Shown one piece after another: positions 20,056 through 30,507 of a stretch of DNA of 64,000 bases. A program made the translations under genes and the position numbers. The notes under the pieces were generated by a model. It did not search any database. It worked only from the letters and a program-made list of their open reading frames with translations, and was not told the DNA's origin. Each line of letters opens with the position of its first letter. The first letter of the stretch is position 1. Where the stretch lies: NCBI RefSeq assembly GCF_030062155.1, contig NZ_CP118269.1, positions 3,348,001 to 3,412,000 of the forward strand. Reading direction: 5' to 3'. Origin of the DNA: Pantoea sp. Lij88. Lineage in GTDB: Bacteria > Pseudomonadota > Gammaproteobacteria > Enterobacterales > Enterobacteriaceae.

Positions 20056-21363
20056 TTACAACGATTTAATCCCCTGATGCAGGCCCGGCTCGTGGCTGAC
20101 ATCACGCCGCAGCCAGATCCCCGTCAGTAACCCCACCAGCGCCAGCGCCATTACATACCAGCACGGTGCCATCACTGAGACATTCATCAGCAGCGACACA
20201 AAGATCGGTGTCAGCCCGCCAAAGATCGCATAGGAGAGGTTGTAGGAGAATGAGAGTCCGGTAAAACGCACTTCTGCCGGAAAGGCGCGCACCATGACAA
20301 ACGGCACGATGCCGACGACCCCGACGCTGAGCCCCGCCACGCCATAGAGCAGGAAGAGGTGCTGCGGATAGAGGGCGCTCAGGTGATAAAACTGCCAGCT
20401 ACAGATCGCCAGCAGCACGCTGCCGACACACAGGGTACGACCGGCACCAAAGCGATCGGCAGCGAGTCCGGCAATAATGCAGCCAATGCAGAGCATCACG
20501 GTGGCGATGCTGTTGGCCTGCAGGGTCAGCGCGGGCGCAATGCCCTGCTGCTTCTGCAGCCAGACAGGCGACATCAGGATCACCACGACGATGCAGGCAG
20601 AGAGCAGCCAGGTCAGCAGCATGGAAATCACAATCGACTTTTTATGCTCCGCCAGGACGGTCTTCAGTGGCAGGGTTTCAGCCAGCGCTTTACGCTGCTG
20701 CATCTCAATAAAGACCGGGGTTTCATGCAGCCAGCGGCGCAGGAACATCGCAATCAGCCCAAACACGCCGCCCAGGAAGAATGGAATACGCCAGCCGCCA
20801 TCATGAATCGCCTGCTGCGACATCGAGGTATTGATCAGCGTTGCCACCAGTGACCCCAGTAAAATGCCGATGGTCAGCCCGGCCGTCAGCGTGCCACAGG
20901 CGATGCCGATACGTTTGTAAGGCACGTGCTCCGCGACAAACACCCAGGCACCCGGCACTTCCCCGCCAATCGCCGCACCCTGCAACATCCGCATCAGCAG
21001 CATCAGCAATGGCGCGGCAATGCCAATCGTCTGCCAGGTGGGTAAAGCGCCCATCATCAGCGTCGGCAGCGCCATCAGCAGAATGCTCAGGCTGAACATC
21101 TTTTTGCGTCCGAGTTTGTCGCCAAAATGCGCCATCACGATGCCGCCCAGCGGACGCGCCAGATAGCCTGCGGCAAAAATGGCAAACGTCTGCAACTGAC
21201 GCAGCCATTCCGGGATATCTGAGGGGAAGAAGAGTTCGCCAATCACGGTGGCGAAGAAGACAAAGATAATGAAGTCGTAAAATTCCAGCGCGCCGCCCAG
21301 CGCGGCCAGCGCCAGGGTTTTGTAATCCTTACCGGTCAGACGCTGCGTATGAGTCGGATTCAT
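20056..21363 (-). CDS. MFS transporter, metabolite:H+ symporter (MHS) family
   Basis: Inner-membrane transporter of 435 residues with twelve predicted segments. The loop between segments 2 and 3 has the signature GDKLGRKKMF, and the N-terminal half has GALEFYDFIIF and GGEVPGAW, as in the MHS group (ProP, KgtP, ShiA, citrate carriers). The start is placed at the ATG at 21363; the 25 residues upstream in frame lack support. The substrate is likely a carboxylate, betaine or related osmolyte, but sequence alone does not decide. It sits between mog and satP, a place with no such gene in E. coli, and ends at its own terminator. Confidence 0.85.
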   Translation of the reverse strand: MNPTHTQRLTGKDYKTLALAALGGALEFYDFIIFVFFATVIGELFFPSDIPEWLRQLQTFAIFAAGYLARPLGGIVMAHFGDKLGRKKMFSLSILLMALPTLMMGALPTWQTIGIAAPLLMLLMRMLQGAAIGGEVPGAWVFVAEHVPYKRIGIACGTLTAGLTIGILLGSLVATLINTSMSQQAIHDGGWRIPFFLGGVFGLIAMFLRRWLHETPVFIEMQQRKALAETLPLKTVLAEHKKSIVISMLLTWLLSACIVVVILMSPVWLQKQQGIAPALTLQANSIATVMLCIGCIIAGLAADRFGAGRTLCVGSVLLAICSWQFYHLSALYPQHLFLLYGVAGLSVGVVGIVPFVMVRAFPAEVRFTGLSFSYNLSYAIFGGLTPIFVSLLMNVSVMAPCWYVMALALVGLLTGIWLRRDVSHEPGLHQGIKSL

Positions 21364-21469
21364 AATATTCCAGAGGCAAAAGAGACATGGTTGTAAAGAT
21401 ACCCTTACTATATCGTCAATCTTTTGCCACACCAGCAAGGCTATAGCTTATGCCTGAAATGGGGAATAT

Positions 21470-22057
21470 TTAGTTATTTATCTCACGTATCGCGCTTTTA
21501 GGCCGAAATGCTGCTACCACATCGGGATGCGTTTCGACGTAAGGCCCTTCCAGCAGCTGTAAACAATAAGGTACAGAGGCGAAGATGCCGTGCACTTTTA
21601 CCTTGCCCTGCTCATCCTTCAGCCCCTCCAGCGTCTCTTTGATCGACTTCGGCTGACCGGGCAGATTGAGAATCAGCGACTGTTTGCGGATCACCCCGAC
21701 CTGACGCGACAGAATCGCGGTCGGCACGAACTGCAGGCTGATCTGGCGCATCTGCTCACCAAAGCCGGGCATTTCCCGATCGGCAACGGCTAAGGTGGCA
21801 TCGGGCGTAACGTCGCGTCGGGCCGGACCGGTGCCGCCGGTGGTTAACACCAGATGGCAAAAACGTTCATCGACCAGCTCGCAAATCGCGTGTTCAATCA
21901 TCGGCTGCTCGTCGGGCACCAGACGGGACTCAATCTCAAACGGGCTGCTGATTGCGCGACTCAGCCAGCTCTCCAGCGCGGGAATACCCTCATCCTGATA
22001 GATGCCGTTCGCGGCGCGATCCGAGACCGAGATCAGGCCAATGCGTAATGTATTCAT
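21470..22057 (-). CDS. mog: Molybdopterin adenylyltransferase
   Basis: Adenylylates molybdopterin before molybdate insertion in molybdenum cofactor synthesis; cytoplasmic. It has 195 residues as in E. coli. The MoaB/Mog fold motifs are visible: SVSDRAANGIYQDEGIPAL near the start, TTGGTGPARRDVTPD (about 71-86) and LNLPGQPKS (about 148-156). It lies downstream of talB in the same direction with a terminator between them, so it probably has its own promoter. Confidence 0.96.
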   Translation of the reverse strand: MNTLRIGLISVSDRAANGIYQDEGIPALESWLSRAISSPFEIESRLVPDEQPMIEHAICELVDERFCHLVLTTGGTGPARRDVTPDATLAVADREMPGFGEQMRQISLQFVPTAILSRQVGVIRKQSLILNLPGQPKSIKETLEGLKDEQGKVKVHGIFASVPYCLQLLEGPYVETHPDVVAAFRPKSAIREINN

Positions 22058-22140
22058 GATTAGCTTCGCTGTGATTTACCGCGGTGCGGTGGAGTAAAAG
22101 GGGAATAGCAGAGAGGATAATATAAAGTGAAAGGGTCGGA

Positions 22141-22175
22141 AAAGGGAAAACCGTGGCAGCCTGCGCCGCCACGGT
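22141..22175 (-). terminator. talB terminator
   Basis: Perfect 8-bp stem ACCGTGGC/GCCACGGT (22150-22157 with 22168-22175) and a 10-nt loop, followed in the minus direction by TTTTCCC. It is 8 bp past the talB stop. Confidence 0.75.
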
Positions 22176-22182
22176 CAGCCGA

Positions 22183-23136
22183 TTACAGCAGTTCTGCCAG
22201 CATCTTCTCAAGTTTGCCCTGATCAACGGCAAAATTGCGGATACCTTCAGCCAGCTTGGCAACGGCCATTGGATCCTGGTTGTGCTGCCACAGGAACTCA
22301 GACTCGGTCATGCGGGCCGGACGCGCTTTAACTTCGCCGCTGTAGCTCAGTTTACGCTCCAGGGTGCCTTCGCTCTCTGCCAGCTCTTTCAGCAACGCAG
22401 GAGAGATAGTCAGACGGTCACAGCCAGCCAGCTCAATGATTTCGCCGACGTTACGGAAGCTCGCGCCCATTACCACGGTTTCATAGCCGTGCTGCTTGTA
22501 GTAGTTGTAGATTTCAGAAACAGAAACCACGCCTGGATCTTCGTGCGCGGCATACTCTTTCTTGTCGGTGTTGGCTTTGTACCAGTCGAGGATACGGCCA
22601 ACAAACGGAGAGATCAGGAACACGCCCGCTTCGGCACAGGCACGCGCCTGAGCAAAGGAGAACAGCAGCGTCAGGTTACAGTTGATCCCCTCTTTTTCCA
22701 GCTGCTCTGCAGCACGGATGCCCTGCCAGGTAGAGGCCAGTTTAATCAGGATGCGGTCATTGCTGATACCGGCATCGTTGTAGAGTTTGATCAGGCTGCG
22801 GGCTTTAGCGATGCTGCCTTCAGTGTCGTAAGAGAGACGCGCATCGACTTCAGTCGAGATACGGCCTGGGATCAGTTTCAGGATTTCCAGACCAATGTTT
22901 ACGGCCAGCTTGTCAGAAACCAGCTGCAGCTGCTCTTCTTTGTTGCTGCTCTGCTCACGCGCCCAGCCGATCGCTTCATCGATCAGTTTACGGTATTCAG
23001 GGATTTGTGCGGCGTTGAGAATCAGAGAAGGGTTGGTGGTGGCGTCCTGCGGCTGATACAGCTTCATGGCTGCAATATCACCGGTGTCGGCGACTACGGT
23101 AGTAAGCTGACGCAGGGAGGTAAGTTTGTCCGTCAT
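22183..23136 (-). CDS. talB: Transaldolase B
   Basis: Non-oxidative pentose phosphate enzyme, exchanging a dihydroxyacetone unit between sedoheptulose 7-phosphate and glyceraldehyde 3-phosphate. It has 317 residues as in E. coli. The Schiff-base lysine is K132 in [10 protein letters not shown], and D17 lies in VADTGD. It has its own promoter region, divergent from yaaA, and its own terminator. Confidence 0.98.
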   Translation of the reverse strand: MTDKLTSLRQLTTVVADTGDIAAMKLYQPQDATTNPSLILNAAQIPEYRKLIDEAIGWAREQSSNKEEQLQLVSDKLAVNIGLEILKLIPGRISTEVDARLSYDTEGSIAKARSLIKLYNDAGISNDRILIKLASTWQGIRAAEQLEKEGINCNLTLLFSFAQARACAEAGVFLISPFVGRILDWYKANTDKKEYAAHEDPGVVSVSEIYNYYKQHGYETVVMGASFRNVGEIIELAGCDRLTISPALLKELAESEGTLERKLSYSGEVKARPARMTESEFLWQHNQDPMAVAKLAEGIRNFAVDQGKLEKMLAELL

Positions 23137-23345
23137 GTTCTTTTCTCTTAGTTAACTGTCAGTGTGAAAAAAGGCTGTTGGGATAATATCACGCGGCAAC
23201 GGTGGCGCAAGGTCAGGGAATGCCGTTTACGATAGCGGGAACAAATAGGTGTGATTCGTCATTCTTTCCGGCTTTTTTGGTACACTGCGAAGCCTGATAA
23301 GCCGCCAATACCCTGTTAAACCAGGCATTAACCGAGGAAGCAACT

Positions 23346-24119
23346 ATGTTGATGGTGATCTCTCCCGCCAAAACGCTGGATTATGAAAGTCCGCTGGCGA
23401 CAACGCGTTTCACCCAGCCTGCGCTGTTAGAAAAGTCACAACAGCTGATTGAGATTGCGCGCGATCTGTCACCTGCCAGCATCGCCTCGTTAATGGGCAT
23501 CAGCGACAAACTGGCGCACCTCAATGCCGATCGGTTTAACAGCTGGCACCCCGACTTTTCACCGCAGAATGCCCGTCAGGCCATCCTGGCGTTTAAAGGT
23601 GATGTCTACACCGGTCTGCAGGCCGAAACCTTCAGCGATCAGGATTTCGACTTTGCACAGCAGCACCTGCGCATGTTGTCAGGTCTGTATGGCGTACTGC
23701 GTCCGCTCGATCTCATGCAGCCTTACCGGCTGGAGATGGGCATTCGCCTGGCAAATCCGGCGGGTAAAGATCTCTACACCTTCTGGGGCGATCTCATCAC
23801 GGATACGCTGAATGCCGCACTGGCGGAACAGGGTGATGAGGTGCTGATCAATCTCGCCTCGGACGAATATTTCAGAGCGGTGAAGCCGAAGAAACTGCAG
23901 GCACAGCTGATTAAGCCCGTGTTCCTCGATGAGAAGAACGGCAGCTATAAAGTGATTAGCTTCTATGCCAAAAAGGCGCGTGGATTGATGAGTCGCTATG
24001 TGATTCAGCAGCGCCTGACAAAGCCGGAACAGCTTAAGGCGTTTGATGTGGATGGCTATCGTTTTGATGGGGCCAGCAGTAGCGAGAGCGAGCTGGTCTT
24101 TAAGCGCGCGGAGCAGTAA
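23346..24119 (+). CDS. yaaA: Peroxide stress resistance protein YaaA
   Basis: DUF328/YaaA family, 257 residues (258 in E. coli). In E. coli it is induced by OxyR and limits free iron during peroxide stress; it also binds DNA. The family motifs SPAKTLD (6-12), [10 protein letters not shown] (about 78-87), [12 protein letters not shown] (about 108-119) and a Lys/Arg-rich C-terminal half are visible. GAGGAAG precedes the ATG. It is divergent from talB and convergent with thrC. Confidence 0.96.
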   Translation: MLMVISPAKTLDYESPLATTRFTQPALLEKSQQLIEIARDLSPASIASLMGISDKLAHLNADRFNSWHPDFSPQNARQAILAFKGDVYTGLQAETFSDQDFDFAQQHLRMLSGLYGVLRPLDLMQPYRLEMGIRLANPAGKDLYTFWGDLITDTLNAALAEQGDEVLINLASDEYFRAVKPKKLQAQLIKPVFLDEKNGSYKVISFYAKKARGLMSRYVIQQRLTKPEQLKAFDVDGYRFDGASSSESELVFKRAEQ

Positions 24120-24153
24120 CGCCCCCGCACGCTGTGCTTTTCACATCACAGAC

Positions 24154-24179
24154 AGGCTTCCCGCAACCGGGAAGCCTTT
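24154..24179 (+). terminator. Terminator between yaaA and thrC
   Basis: Nine-bp stem AGGCTTCCC/GGGAAGCCT (24154-24162 with 24169-24177) followed by TTTC. The U tract is short. It lies between convergent yaaA and thrC and may serve both. Confidence 0.7.
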
Positions 24180-24186
24180 CACAGCA

Positions 24187-25470
24187 CTACTTCAGCAGGA
24201 ACGCCCGCAGCGAGGCGAAGTCACCCTTCATCTGATGCGACAGCAGCGGCAGATCGGCGCGCTCCGCTAACTCCGGCGGCAGCGTCAGGGTCTGCTCAAG
24301 AATCGCTTCCACGCTTTCACGGAATTTCGCCGGATGCGCCGTGCCGAGGAACAGACCATACTCGCCTTCCTGCAGCTGATCGCGCAGCAGACGCCAGGCG
24401 ATGGCGGCATGAGGCTCGGAAACGTAGCCAGTCTCTGCCAGTTCACGCATGGCGGCACGCGTGGTCTCATCAGAAACAGCACCACAGGCCAGATCGGTTA
24501 AGCGCCAGGTTTTACGGCGGAACAGCTCTTCCACACGTGGCCAGTTGTTCGGCTGGCTGACATCCATCGCGTTCGACAGCGTTGAAACCGTCTGGTTTGG
24601 CTGCCATTCGCCGTTGCCGAGGAAGCGCGGCACCGTATCGTTGGCGTTGGTGGCGGCGATAAAGCGTTTGATCGGCAGGCCCAGTGATTTCGCCAGCAGA
24701 CCCGCCGTCAAATCACCAAAGTTGCCGCTCGGCACAGAGACCACCAGCTGATTGCGTTTTTCCTGTGGCAGCTGTGCGACCGCTTCAAAGTAGTAGCAGA
24801 TCTGCGCCAGCAGGCGGCTGATGTTGATGGAGTTAGCCGAGTTCAGACCAATCGTCTTTTTCAGTTCTTCATCATCAAACGCCTGTTTCACCAGCGACTG
24901 ACAGGCATCGAAATCGCCGTCGATCGCGATGGTTTCGATGTTGCCGCCCAGGGTGCAGAAGAGTTTCTCCTGCAGCGGACTGATTTTGCCCTGTGGATAG
25001 AGGATCACCACGCGCACGTTCTTCATGCCGTAGAACGCGTGCGCCACGGCCGCACCGGTGTCACCGGAGGTCGCGGTCAGAATGGTGATCTGCTCATCTG
25101 AGCCTGAAACATACGACAGCATCTGCGCCATAAAACGGCCGCCGAAATCTTTAAACGCCAGCGTCGGACCGTGGAACAGCTCCAGACAGGCGATATCTTC
25201 GCTGACGGCTTTCACCGGGGCCGGGAAGGCAAAAGCGGCTTTAACACGCTCATGCAGCTGCTGGGCCGGAATCTCGTCACCAATGAACGCGGAGAGAATT
25301 TTGCTGCTGCGGCTGACAAAATCCATCTCCAGCATCGCGTCGATGTCGGTCAGTTCAAACTCTGGCAGTTCCAGCGGAAAGAACAGACCCTGCTGTGACC
25401 CCAGACCCTGTTTCACCGCCTGGGCGAAGCTGACCTGCTCGTTGTGATCCTTCAGATTGTAGAGTTTCAT
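24187..25470 (-). CDS. thrC: Threonine synthase
   Basis: PLP enzyme that turns homoserine phosphate into threonine. It has 427 residues (428 in E. coli). The PLP-binding lysine is K107 in LAFKDFGGRF. The conserved glycine-rich phosphate loop (SVPSGNFGDLTAG) lies near residue 240. It is the last gene of thrLABC, 3 bp after thrB. Confidence 0.98.
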   Translation of the reverse strand: MKLYNLKDHNEQVSFAQAVKQGLGSQQGLFFPLELPEFELTDIDAMLEMDFVSRSSKILSAFIGDEIPAQQLHERVKAAFAFPAPVKAVSEDIACLELFHGPTLAFKDFGGRFMAQMLSYVSGSDEQITILTATSGDTGAAVAHAFYGMKNVRVVILYPQGKISPLQEKLFCTLGGNIETIAIDGDFDACQSLVKQAFDDEELKKTIGLNSANSINISRLLAQICYYFEAVAQLPQEKRNQLVVSVPSGNFGDLTAGLLAKSLGLPIKRFIAATNANDTVPRFLGNGEWQPNQTVSTLSNAMDVSQPNNWPRVEELFRRKTWRLTDLACGAVSDETTRAAMRELAETGYVSEPHAAIAWRLLRDQLQEGEYGLFLGTAHPAKFRESVEAILEQTLTLPPELAERADLPLLSHQMKGDFASLRAFLLK

Positions 25471-25473
25471 GCG

Positions 25474-26403
25474 TTATCCCAATTGTCGTGCGCCAGCCGT
25501 GTCGAGACGGCAGATATGGACGAAGCCTTCATCATTCTGCAGATAGTGCTGGCTCAGCCAGTCAGCCATCCGCTGTGCCGTTTCCATCTGATTGCAAACG
25601 GCGAAAAGTGTCGGACCAGAGCCGGAGATACCGCACGCCAGTGCGCCAATATCTTTAGCGGCCTGCCGCGCCTCAGCGAAGCCTGGCAGCAGCCGGGTCC
25701 GGTAAGGTTCGGCAATCACATCCTGCATAAGTTTAGCTGCCAGCTGCGGCTGACGCGTATGACAGGCGTGAATGAAGCCGGCCAGCAAACGGCCATGCTT
25801 GATGCAGTCCTCTTTGCGGTACTGCGCCGGTAAAATGGCGCGCGCTTCTGCGGTGGACACTTTAATGCCCGGATAGGCCATCACCCACAGCCAGTCGTCA
25901 AAGCCCGGCACCGCCTGGCTGATGATGTCATTCTCCTGCAGCATCAGTTGAATGCCACCGAGGAAGCAGGGGGCGACATTATCATAATGTACGCTGCCGG
26001 AGATCCGCCCTTCCAGCTCGCCCATCAGCGTCAGTAACGTGCTGTCGCTGAGCGGCTTACCGCAGAACTCGTTCATCGCCATTAAACCGGCCACCACCGA
26101 GCAGGCGCTGGAACCCAGCCCGGAACCGATGGGCATATTCTTCTCCAGGGTCATCGCCACCGGAATCTCTTTGCCCACCGCCTCGCAGAAAAGCTGCCAG
26201 CACTGATACACGATATTCTCTTTAGGATCGGCGGGCAGCTTACTGACAAAACGTCCGGCGTTGGTCAGTGAAAACTGCTCTGCCGCTTCCACGGAGACGC
26301 AGTCACCCAGCAGGGAGCCATCAACCGGCGATACCGCCGCGCCCAGCACATCGAAGCCGACGCTGACGTTACCTATCGAGGCCGGTGCGTAAATTTTTAC
26401 CAT
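25474..26403 (-). CDS. thrB: Homoserine kinase
   Basis: GHMP-family kinase, 309 residues (310 in E. coli). The ATP loop is [12 protein letters not shown] (about 91-102) and the C-terminal motif [11 protein letters not shown] is present. The start MVKIYAPAS at 26403 matches E. coli; the ORF runs seven codons further upstream into thrA but that start overlaps thrA and is not supported. Only two bases separate it from the thrA stop, so translation is probably coupled. Confidence 0.97.
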   Translation of the reverse strand: MVKIYAPASIGNVSVGFDVLGAAVSPVDGSLLGDCVSVEAAEQFSLTNAGRFVSKLPADPKENIVYQCWQLFCEAVGKEIPVAMTLEKNMPIGSGLGSSACSVVAGLMAMNEFCGKPLSDSTLLTLMGELEGRISGSVHYDNVAPCFLGGIQLMLQENDIISQAVPGFDDWLWVMAYPGIKVSTAEARAILPAQYRKEDCIKHGRLLAGFIHACHTRQPQLAAKLMQDVIAEPYRTRLLPGFAEARQAAKDIGALACGISGSGPTLFAVCNQMETAQRMADWLSQHYLQNDEGFVHICRLDTAGARQLG

Positions 26404-26405
26404 GA

Positions 26406-28868
26406 TTAAACTCCCAACTTCCATGACAGCGTACGCAGCAGGTCGGCAAAGACACCGGCCGCTGTGACATCATTTCCTGCACCGTATCCGCGCAGCACCA
26501 GCGGAATCGGCTGATAGTAGCGGCTGTAAAACGCCAGGGCGTTCTCGCCGTTCTTCACTTTATAGAGCGGATCGTTGCCGTCAACGGCGTCGATCTTCAC
26601 TTTGCAGATGCCGCCCTCTTCAATCACGCCAACGTAGCGCAGGACTTTGCCCTCATTCTGCGCCTGTGCAACGCGGTCGGCAAAGGCGTTATCCAGCTCG
26701 GGCAGACGCTGCATAAACTGCTCAACATCCTGGATTTCGGTCAGGCTGGCAGGCAGCAGCGGCTCGATCTCAATGTCGCTCAGCTCCAGCTGATGGCCCG
26801 CTTCACGCGCCAGGATCAGCAGCTTACGCGCCACATCGGTGCCAGCGAGATCGTCACGCGGATCGGGTTCGGTGAAGCCCATCTCACGCGCCATATTCGT
26901 GGCCTGCGACAGCGAAACCCCTTCATCCAGCTTGCCAAAGATGAACGACAGCGAGCCAGAAAGGATACCGGAGAAACGCAGCAGTTCATCACCCGCGTTC
27001 ATCAGGTTCTGCAGGTTTTCGATGACCGGCAGTCCGGCCCCGACGTTGGTATCATAAAGGAATTTACGCCGTGATTTGGCGGCAGCGGCGCGCATCTGCT
27101 GATAGTAATTCCAGGAAGAGGTGTTGGCCTTTTTGTTCGGCGTCACCACGTGGAAGCCTTCGCTGAGGAAATCCGCATACTGATCGGCGACCGCCTGGCT
27201 GGAAGTACAATCCACAATCACCGGATTGAGCAGATGATACTCTTTCACCAGACGGGTCAGACGGCCCAGATTAAACGGCTCTTTGGCTTCGTCTAATGCC
27301 GACTGCCAGTTGCTTAAATCGATGCCGTGGACGTGGGTTAACAGTGCATGCGAATTAGCGATGCCGCAGACCCGCAGGTCGATATGCTTTTTCTTCAGCC
27401 ACGCCTGCTGACGATGCAACTGATCCAGCAGCGCACCACCGACCCCGCCGACGCCGACGACAAACACTTCGATCACCTGATCGGTGGCGAACAGCATCTG
27501 ATGCACCACGCGCACGCCGGTGATCACTTCGTCATTGTTCACCACGACCGAGATAGAGCGCTCGGAGGAGCCCTGTGCAATCGCCACGATATTGATATTG
27601 GCACGCGCCAGCGCTGAAAAGAATTTCGCTGAGATGCCGCGCAGGGTGCGCATGCCATCGCCCACTACCGAGATTACCGCCAGGTTTTCAATGATATCCA
27701 GCGGATCCAGCAGGCCATCTTTCAGCTCCAGATAGAACTCTTCTTCCAGCACATGACGCGCCCGCGCCAGCTCGCTCTGCGGCACGCAGAAACTGATGCT
27801 GTATTCGGAAGAGGATTGGGTGATCAGCACGACCGAGATGCCGGTGCGCGACATCGCCGCAAAGACTCTGGCCGCCATCCCGACCATCCCTTTCATGCCG
27901 GGACCGGAAACGTTGACCATCGCCATGTTATTCAGGTTGGTGATGCCTTTTACCGGGCTCTCATCCTGCTCGCCTTCGGCACCAATCAGGGTGCCGGGTG
28001 CCTGCGGATTAGCGGTATTTTTGATCAGGCAAGGGATCTGGAACTGGGCGATAGGCGCGATGGTGCGGGGATGCAGTACTTTGGCACCGAAATAGGAGAG
28101 CTCCATCGCCTCCTGATAGGACATCGACTTCAGCAGACGCGCATCCGGCACCTGACGCGGATCGCAGGTGTAGACGCCATCCACATCGGTCCAGATTTCA
28201 CAGCAGTCGGCGCGCAGACAGGCGGCCAGCACGGCGGCTGAATAGTCTGAACCGTTGCGGCCCAGTACCACCAGCTCGCCACGCTCGTTACCGGCCGTGA
28301 AGCCCGCCATCAGGATCATGTTCTGCGGCGGGATCTGGCTCGCTTCGATGCGGCGGGTTGATTCAGCGATATCGACAGTAGATTCGAGGTAGTGGCCAAT
28401 CGCCAGCAGCTTCTCCACCGGATCGATCACGCTGACCTCATGGCCGCGCGCCTGCAGCAGCGCTTCCATGATCGCAATCGAGAGCTTCTCACCGCGACAG
28501 ATAATCGCCGCGTTAACGCTGTCCGGGCACTGTCCCAGCAGGCTGATGCCGTGCAGCACCTGCTTCAGCTGTGCAAACTCCAGGTCAACGCGGGTTTTCA
28601 GTCGATCAAATTCAAAGCCCGGCTGTGCGTCAGCCAGTCCCTGCAGCAGCGCGCTGAAGATGCGTTCGGCGTCGCTGATATTCGGCAGAGCATCCTGACC
28701 ACTGATGGTTTTTTCAATCATCGCCACCAGATGGTTAGTGATCTTTGCTGGCGCAGAGAGCACGGTTGCAACCTGTCCTTGTTGCGCATTACTTTCCAGA
28801 ATGTCAGCGACGCGAAGAAAACGCTCCGCATTCGCTACCGAGGTCCCGCCGAATTTCAGCACTCGCAT
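26406..28868 (-). CDS. thrA: Bifunctional aspartokinase I / homoserine dehydrogenase I
   Basis: First and third steps of threonine synthesis in one protein of 820 residues, the E. coli length. The N-terminal kinase opens with [17 protein letters not shown]; two ACT-type regulatory segments follow (about 320-460; [28 protein letters not shown]). The homoserine dehydrogenase starts near residue 465 with the NAD loop [14 protein letters not shown] and has the motif [10 protein letters not shown] near 670. In E. coli it is feedback-inhibited by threonine and controlled by the leader peptide upstream. Confidence 0.98.
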   Translation of the reverse strand: MRVLKFGGTSVANAERFLRVADILESNAQQGQVATVLSAPAKITNHLVAMIEKTISGQDALPNISDAERIFSALLQGLADAQPGFEFDRLKTRVDLEFAQLKQVLHGISLLGQCPDSVNAAIICRGEKLSIAIMEALLQARGHEVSVIDPVEKLLAIGHYLESTVDIAESTRRIEASQIPPQNMILMAGFTAGNERGELVVLGRNGSDYSAAVLAACLRADCCEIWTDVDGVYTCDPRQVPDARLLKSMSYQEAMELSYFGAKVLHPRTIAPIAQFQIPCLIKNTANPQAPGTLIGAEGEQDESPVKGITNLNNMAMVNVSGPGMKGMVGMAARVFAAMSRTGISVVLITQSSSEYSISFCVPQSELARARHVLEEEFYLELKDGLLDPLDIIENLAVISVVGDGMRTLRGISAKFFSALARANINIVAIAQGSSERSISVVVNNDEVITGVRVVHQMLFATDQVIEVFVVGVGGVGGALLDQLHRQQAWLKKKHIDLRVCGIANSHALLTHVHGIDLSNWQSALDEAKEPFNLGRLTRLVKEYHLLNPVIVDCTSSQAVADQYADFLSEGFHVVTPNKKANTSSWNYYQQMRAAAAKSRRKFLYDTNVGAGLPVIENLQNLMNAGDELLRFSGILSGSLSFIFGKLDEGVSLSQATNMAREMGFTEPDPRDDLAGTDVARKLLILAREAGHQLELSDIEIEPLLPASLTEIQDVEQFMQRLPELDNAFADRVAQAQNEGKVLRYVGVIEEGGICKVKIDAVDGNDPLYKVKNGENALAFYSRYYQPIPLVLRGYGAGNDVTAAGVFADLLRTLSWKLGV

Positions 28869-28898
28869 GATATAAACTCTCCTGAATTTAAGCCGAAA

Positions 28899-28934
28899 AA
28901 AAAGCCCGCACTGGTTAGGTGCGGGCTTTTTTTC
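28899..28934 (-). terminator. thr operon attenuator terminator
   Basis: Stem AGCCCGCA/TGCGGGCT (28903-28910 with 28920-28927) with A and T runs on either side, 30 bp before the thrA ATG. The 3' end of thrL (minus strand GGTGCGGGC, 28955-28963) can pair with the 5' arm of this hairpin and would form the antiterminator. Confidence 0.9.
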
Positions 28935-28951
28935 TGTTTTTCCTGTATGCG

Positions 28952-29020
28952 TCAGCCCGCACCGTTACCTGGGGTAATGGTGGTGGTAATAATTGTGGTG
29001 TTCAGGCTGATTTTACGCAT
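28952..29020 (-). CDS. thrL: thr operon leader peptide
   Basis: A 22-codon leader starting MRKISLNTT and ending TPGNGAG. It has six Thr and four Ile codons clustered at residues 4-16. Ribosome stalling there under threonine or isoleucine shortage would favour the antiterminator. The E. coli leader is 21 residues, also Thr/Ile-rich, and also ends GNGAG. The run of Thr codons is slightly less dense here. Confidence 0.93.
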   Translation of the reverse strand: MRKISLNTTIITTTITPGNGAG

Positions 29021-29065
29021 TTAGATTTATTTTCTGTCTGTTTTTGTCTGTCCGTCTTGCTTCCA

Positions 29066-29094
29066 GAAGTAAAGCAAAGCGCACGTTAAGTCAA
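29066..29094 (-). promoter_or_regulatory. thrLABC promoter
   Basis: On the minus strand: -35 TTGACT (29089-29094), 17 bp, and TACTTC at the -10 place (29066-29071). The -35 and the spacing agree with the E. coli thr promoter; the -10 is weak. Confidence 0.6.
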
Positions 29095-29208
29095 CCCGAT
29101 TTGTCCGGCGGACAGATTTCAACCACTGCGCACAGCCACCGGTGAAACCGTGAAACGGTGTTCGATCGTTTGCGATGCAGAAATTCCCTGCGATCTGTTG
29201 CTATAAAA

Positions 29209-29913
29209 TCAGCTTTTTGCCGAGGATTTATCTGTGAGTTTTTTTTCAATATCGTGCAGCAGACGATGCAGCATCGCACTGTCGCGCTGTTCCAGCAGAC
29301 CCACCCGCTGATCGATCCAGTCTGACAGCTTCTCATCATCACTGACGTCGAGTTGCGCCAGCAGCTGATGGAATCGCTGACGCAGTGCCTGCAACTGCTG
29401 CCCGTCGGCGGCGGACGCTGTTGGCGCTTCCACCTGATTCAGCTTCGACAGCTGATAGCAGTAAACCATGACCGCCTGACCGAGATTCAGTGACGGATAG
29501 TCATTCGCCATCGGGATGCCGGTCAGCAGGTCGACCTGCTCCAGCTCTTCATTGGTCAGCCCGCTATCTTCGCGGCCAAACACCAGCGCCATACTGTTGA
29601 CCCACTGGCGCTTCTCCAGCAGTTGCGTTTCAACCTGCTCCGGTGTGGCGTAGTAGCGAAACTTTGCCCGGCTGCGCGCGGTCGTCGCCACCGAAAAATC
29701 GATATCCGCTAACGCATCAGCCAGGGTTGCAAAGGTCTGAACGTTATCGAGGATCTCACCAGCGCCATGCGCCACCCGACGCGCAGCAGGATCCTGCCAG
29801 GCGTCGCTGGCAACGATACGCAGCTGGCTGAATCCCATGGTTTTCATGGCACGCGCCGCAGCGCCGATATTTTCTGGCCGCGCAGGCGAGACGAGAATCA
29901 GGGGAAAAAGCAT
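29209..29913 (-). CDS. lasT: TrmH-family RNA 2'-O-methyltransferase LasT
   Basis: SpoU/TrmH-type methyltransferase with a knotted SAM-binding fold, 234 residues (228 in E. coli LasT/YjtD). Motifs: LVSPARPENIGAAARAMKTMGF (1st motif, about 7-28), LVFGREDSGLTNEEL (about 110-124) and IPMANDYPSLNLGQAVMVYCYQL (about 132-154). The RNA substrate is not settled for this subgroup; the sequence is closest to tRNA Cm/Um32 methyltransferase (TrmJ)-like proteins. It lies upstream of thrL as in E. coli. Confidence 0.9.
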   Translation of the reverse strand: MLFPLILVSPARPENIGAAARAMKTMGFSQLRIVASDAWQDPAARRVAHGAGEILDNVQTFATLADALADIDFSVATTARSRAKFRYYATPEQVETQLLEKRQWVNSMALVFGREDSGLTNEELEQVDLLTGIPMANDYPSLNLGQAVMVYCYQLSKLNQVEAPTASAADGQQLQALRQRFHQLLAQLDVSDDEKLSDWIDQRVGLLEQRDSAMLHRLLHDIEKKLTDKSSAKS

Positions 29914-29999
29914 ATTTAATCCATTGGTTCATTTACATAACGCCATATTAACATGGCTGTTAATAATTCAGCCGCCACAAGGTAATAAGAAAATCGCGT

Positions 30000-30021
30000 G
30001 TTAACGATGTTAAACCGGTTA
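30000..30021. repeat. Three GTTA(A) repeats at 9-bp intervals
   Basis: GTTAACGAT, GTTAAACCG and GTTAAAAGT follow each other at 30000, 30009 and 30018. They are in the distal part of the lasT-arcA gap (29914-30521). ArcA boxes need 11-bp spacing, so the match is only partial. The function is unknown. Confidence 0.4.
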
Positions 30022-30236
30022 AAAGTCGTGGCCCGAAACTTTTTATCGCCGAAACCAGCCTTATTAAAGAAAACGCTATTAAGTCATTCAACTTCAATGA
30101 GATAGAATGTGATTTCCAGCGGGTTTTATTTTGGCCCGACTGAGTAAAAAATGTAACGAAAATGATGCTTTTTGTGAGCTAACCAGGCAATCTGCGAGAA
30201 GTTTTTCACAAAAGTGTTAACGTGCTACAATTGCAT

Positions 30237-30250
30237 TTGATATAAGTCAA
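30237..30250 (+). promoter_or_regulatory. FNR box upstream of arcA
   Basis: TTGATATAAGTCAA differs from the FNR consensus TTGAT-N4-ATCAA at one fixed position. It is 272 bp before the arcA start. E. coli arcA is activated by FNR under anaerobiosis from a distal promoter. The whole 608-bp gap 29914-30521 is non-coding apart from very short ORFs. Confidence 0.7.
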
Positions 30251-30290
30251 CGAAGCGTTGTTTTTATGCTTATCGGTTGTAGTTGGTGCT

Positions 30291-30314
30291 GTTAGGTTGC
30301 TGTTAATACAGTTA
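30291..30314 (+). promoter_or_regulatory. Candidate ArcA direct repeat upstream of arcA
   Basis: GTTAGGTTGCTGTTA keeps two GTTA units with 11-bp spacing, as in the ArcA box GTTAATTAAATGTTA, and a third GTTA follows at 30311. This could be an autoregulatory site. It is based on a short degenerate motif only. Confidence 0.4.
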
Positions 30315-30491
30315 GGATATGCGCCATTATCATTAACGCCCGGGGCATGCAATTTTCATCCTGACTGGCTGAGCTAATACTGTTGTTGACGTTGATAGAT
30401 GGCTTATCAAAATATGATTTCGTACAACGGTTCAGCGCGGCCCGCCGCTCTCGATGATGGAGAACGCCATACCGCTGTACGCCCTGTTTTC

Positions 30492-30507
30492 AATTTGTTG
30501 ACAAATT
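30492..30507 (+). promoter_or_regulatory. Inverted repeat just before the arcA start
   Basis: AATTTGT-TG-ACAAATT, perfect 7-bp arms, ends 14 bp before the arcA ATG and abuts the weak ribosome-binding region (AGGTAG). It may be a protein-binding site or a small hairpin affecting translation. Confidence 0.4.
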
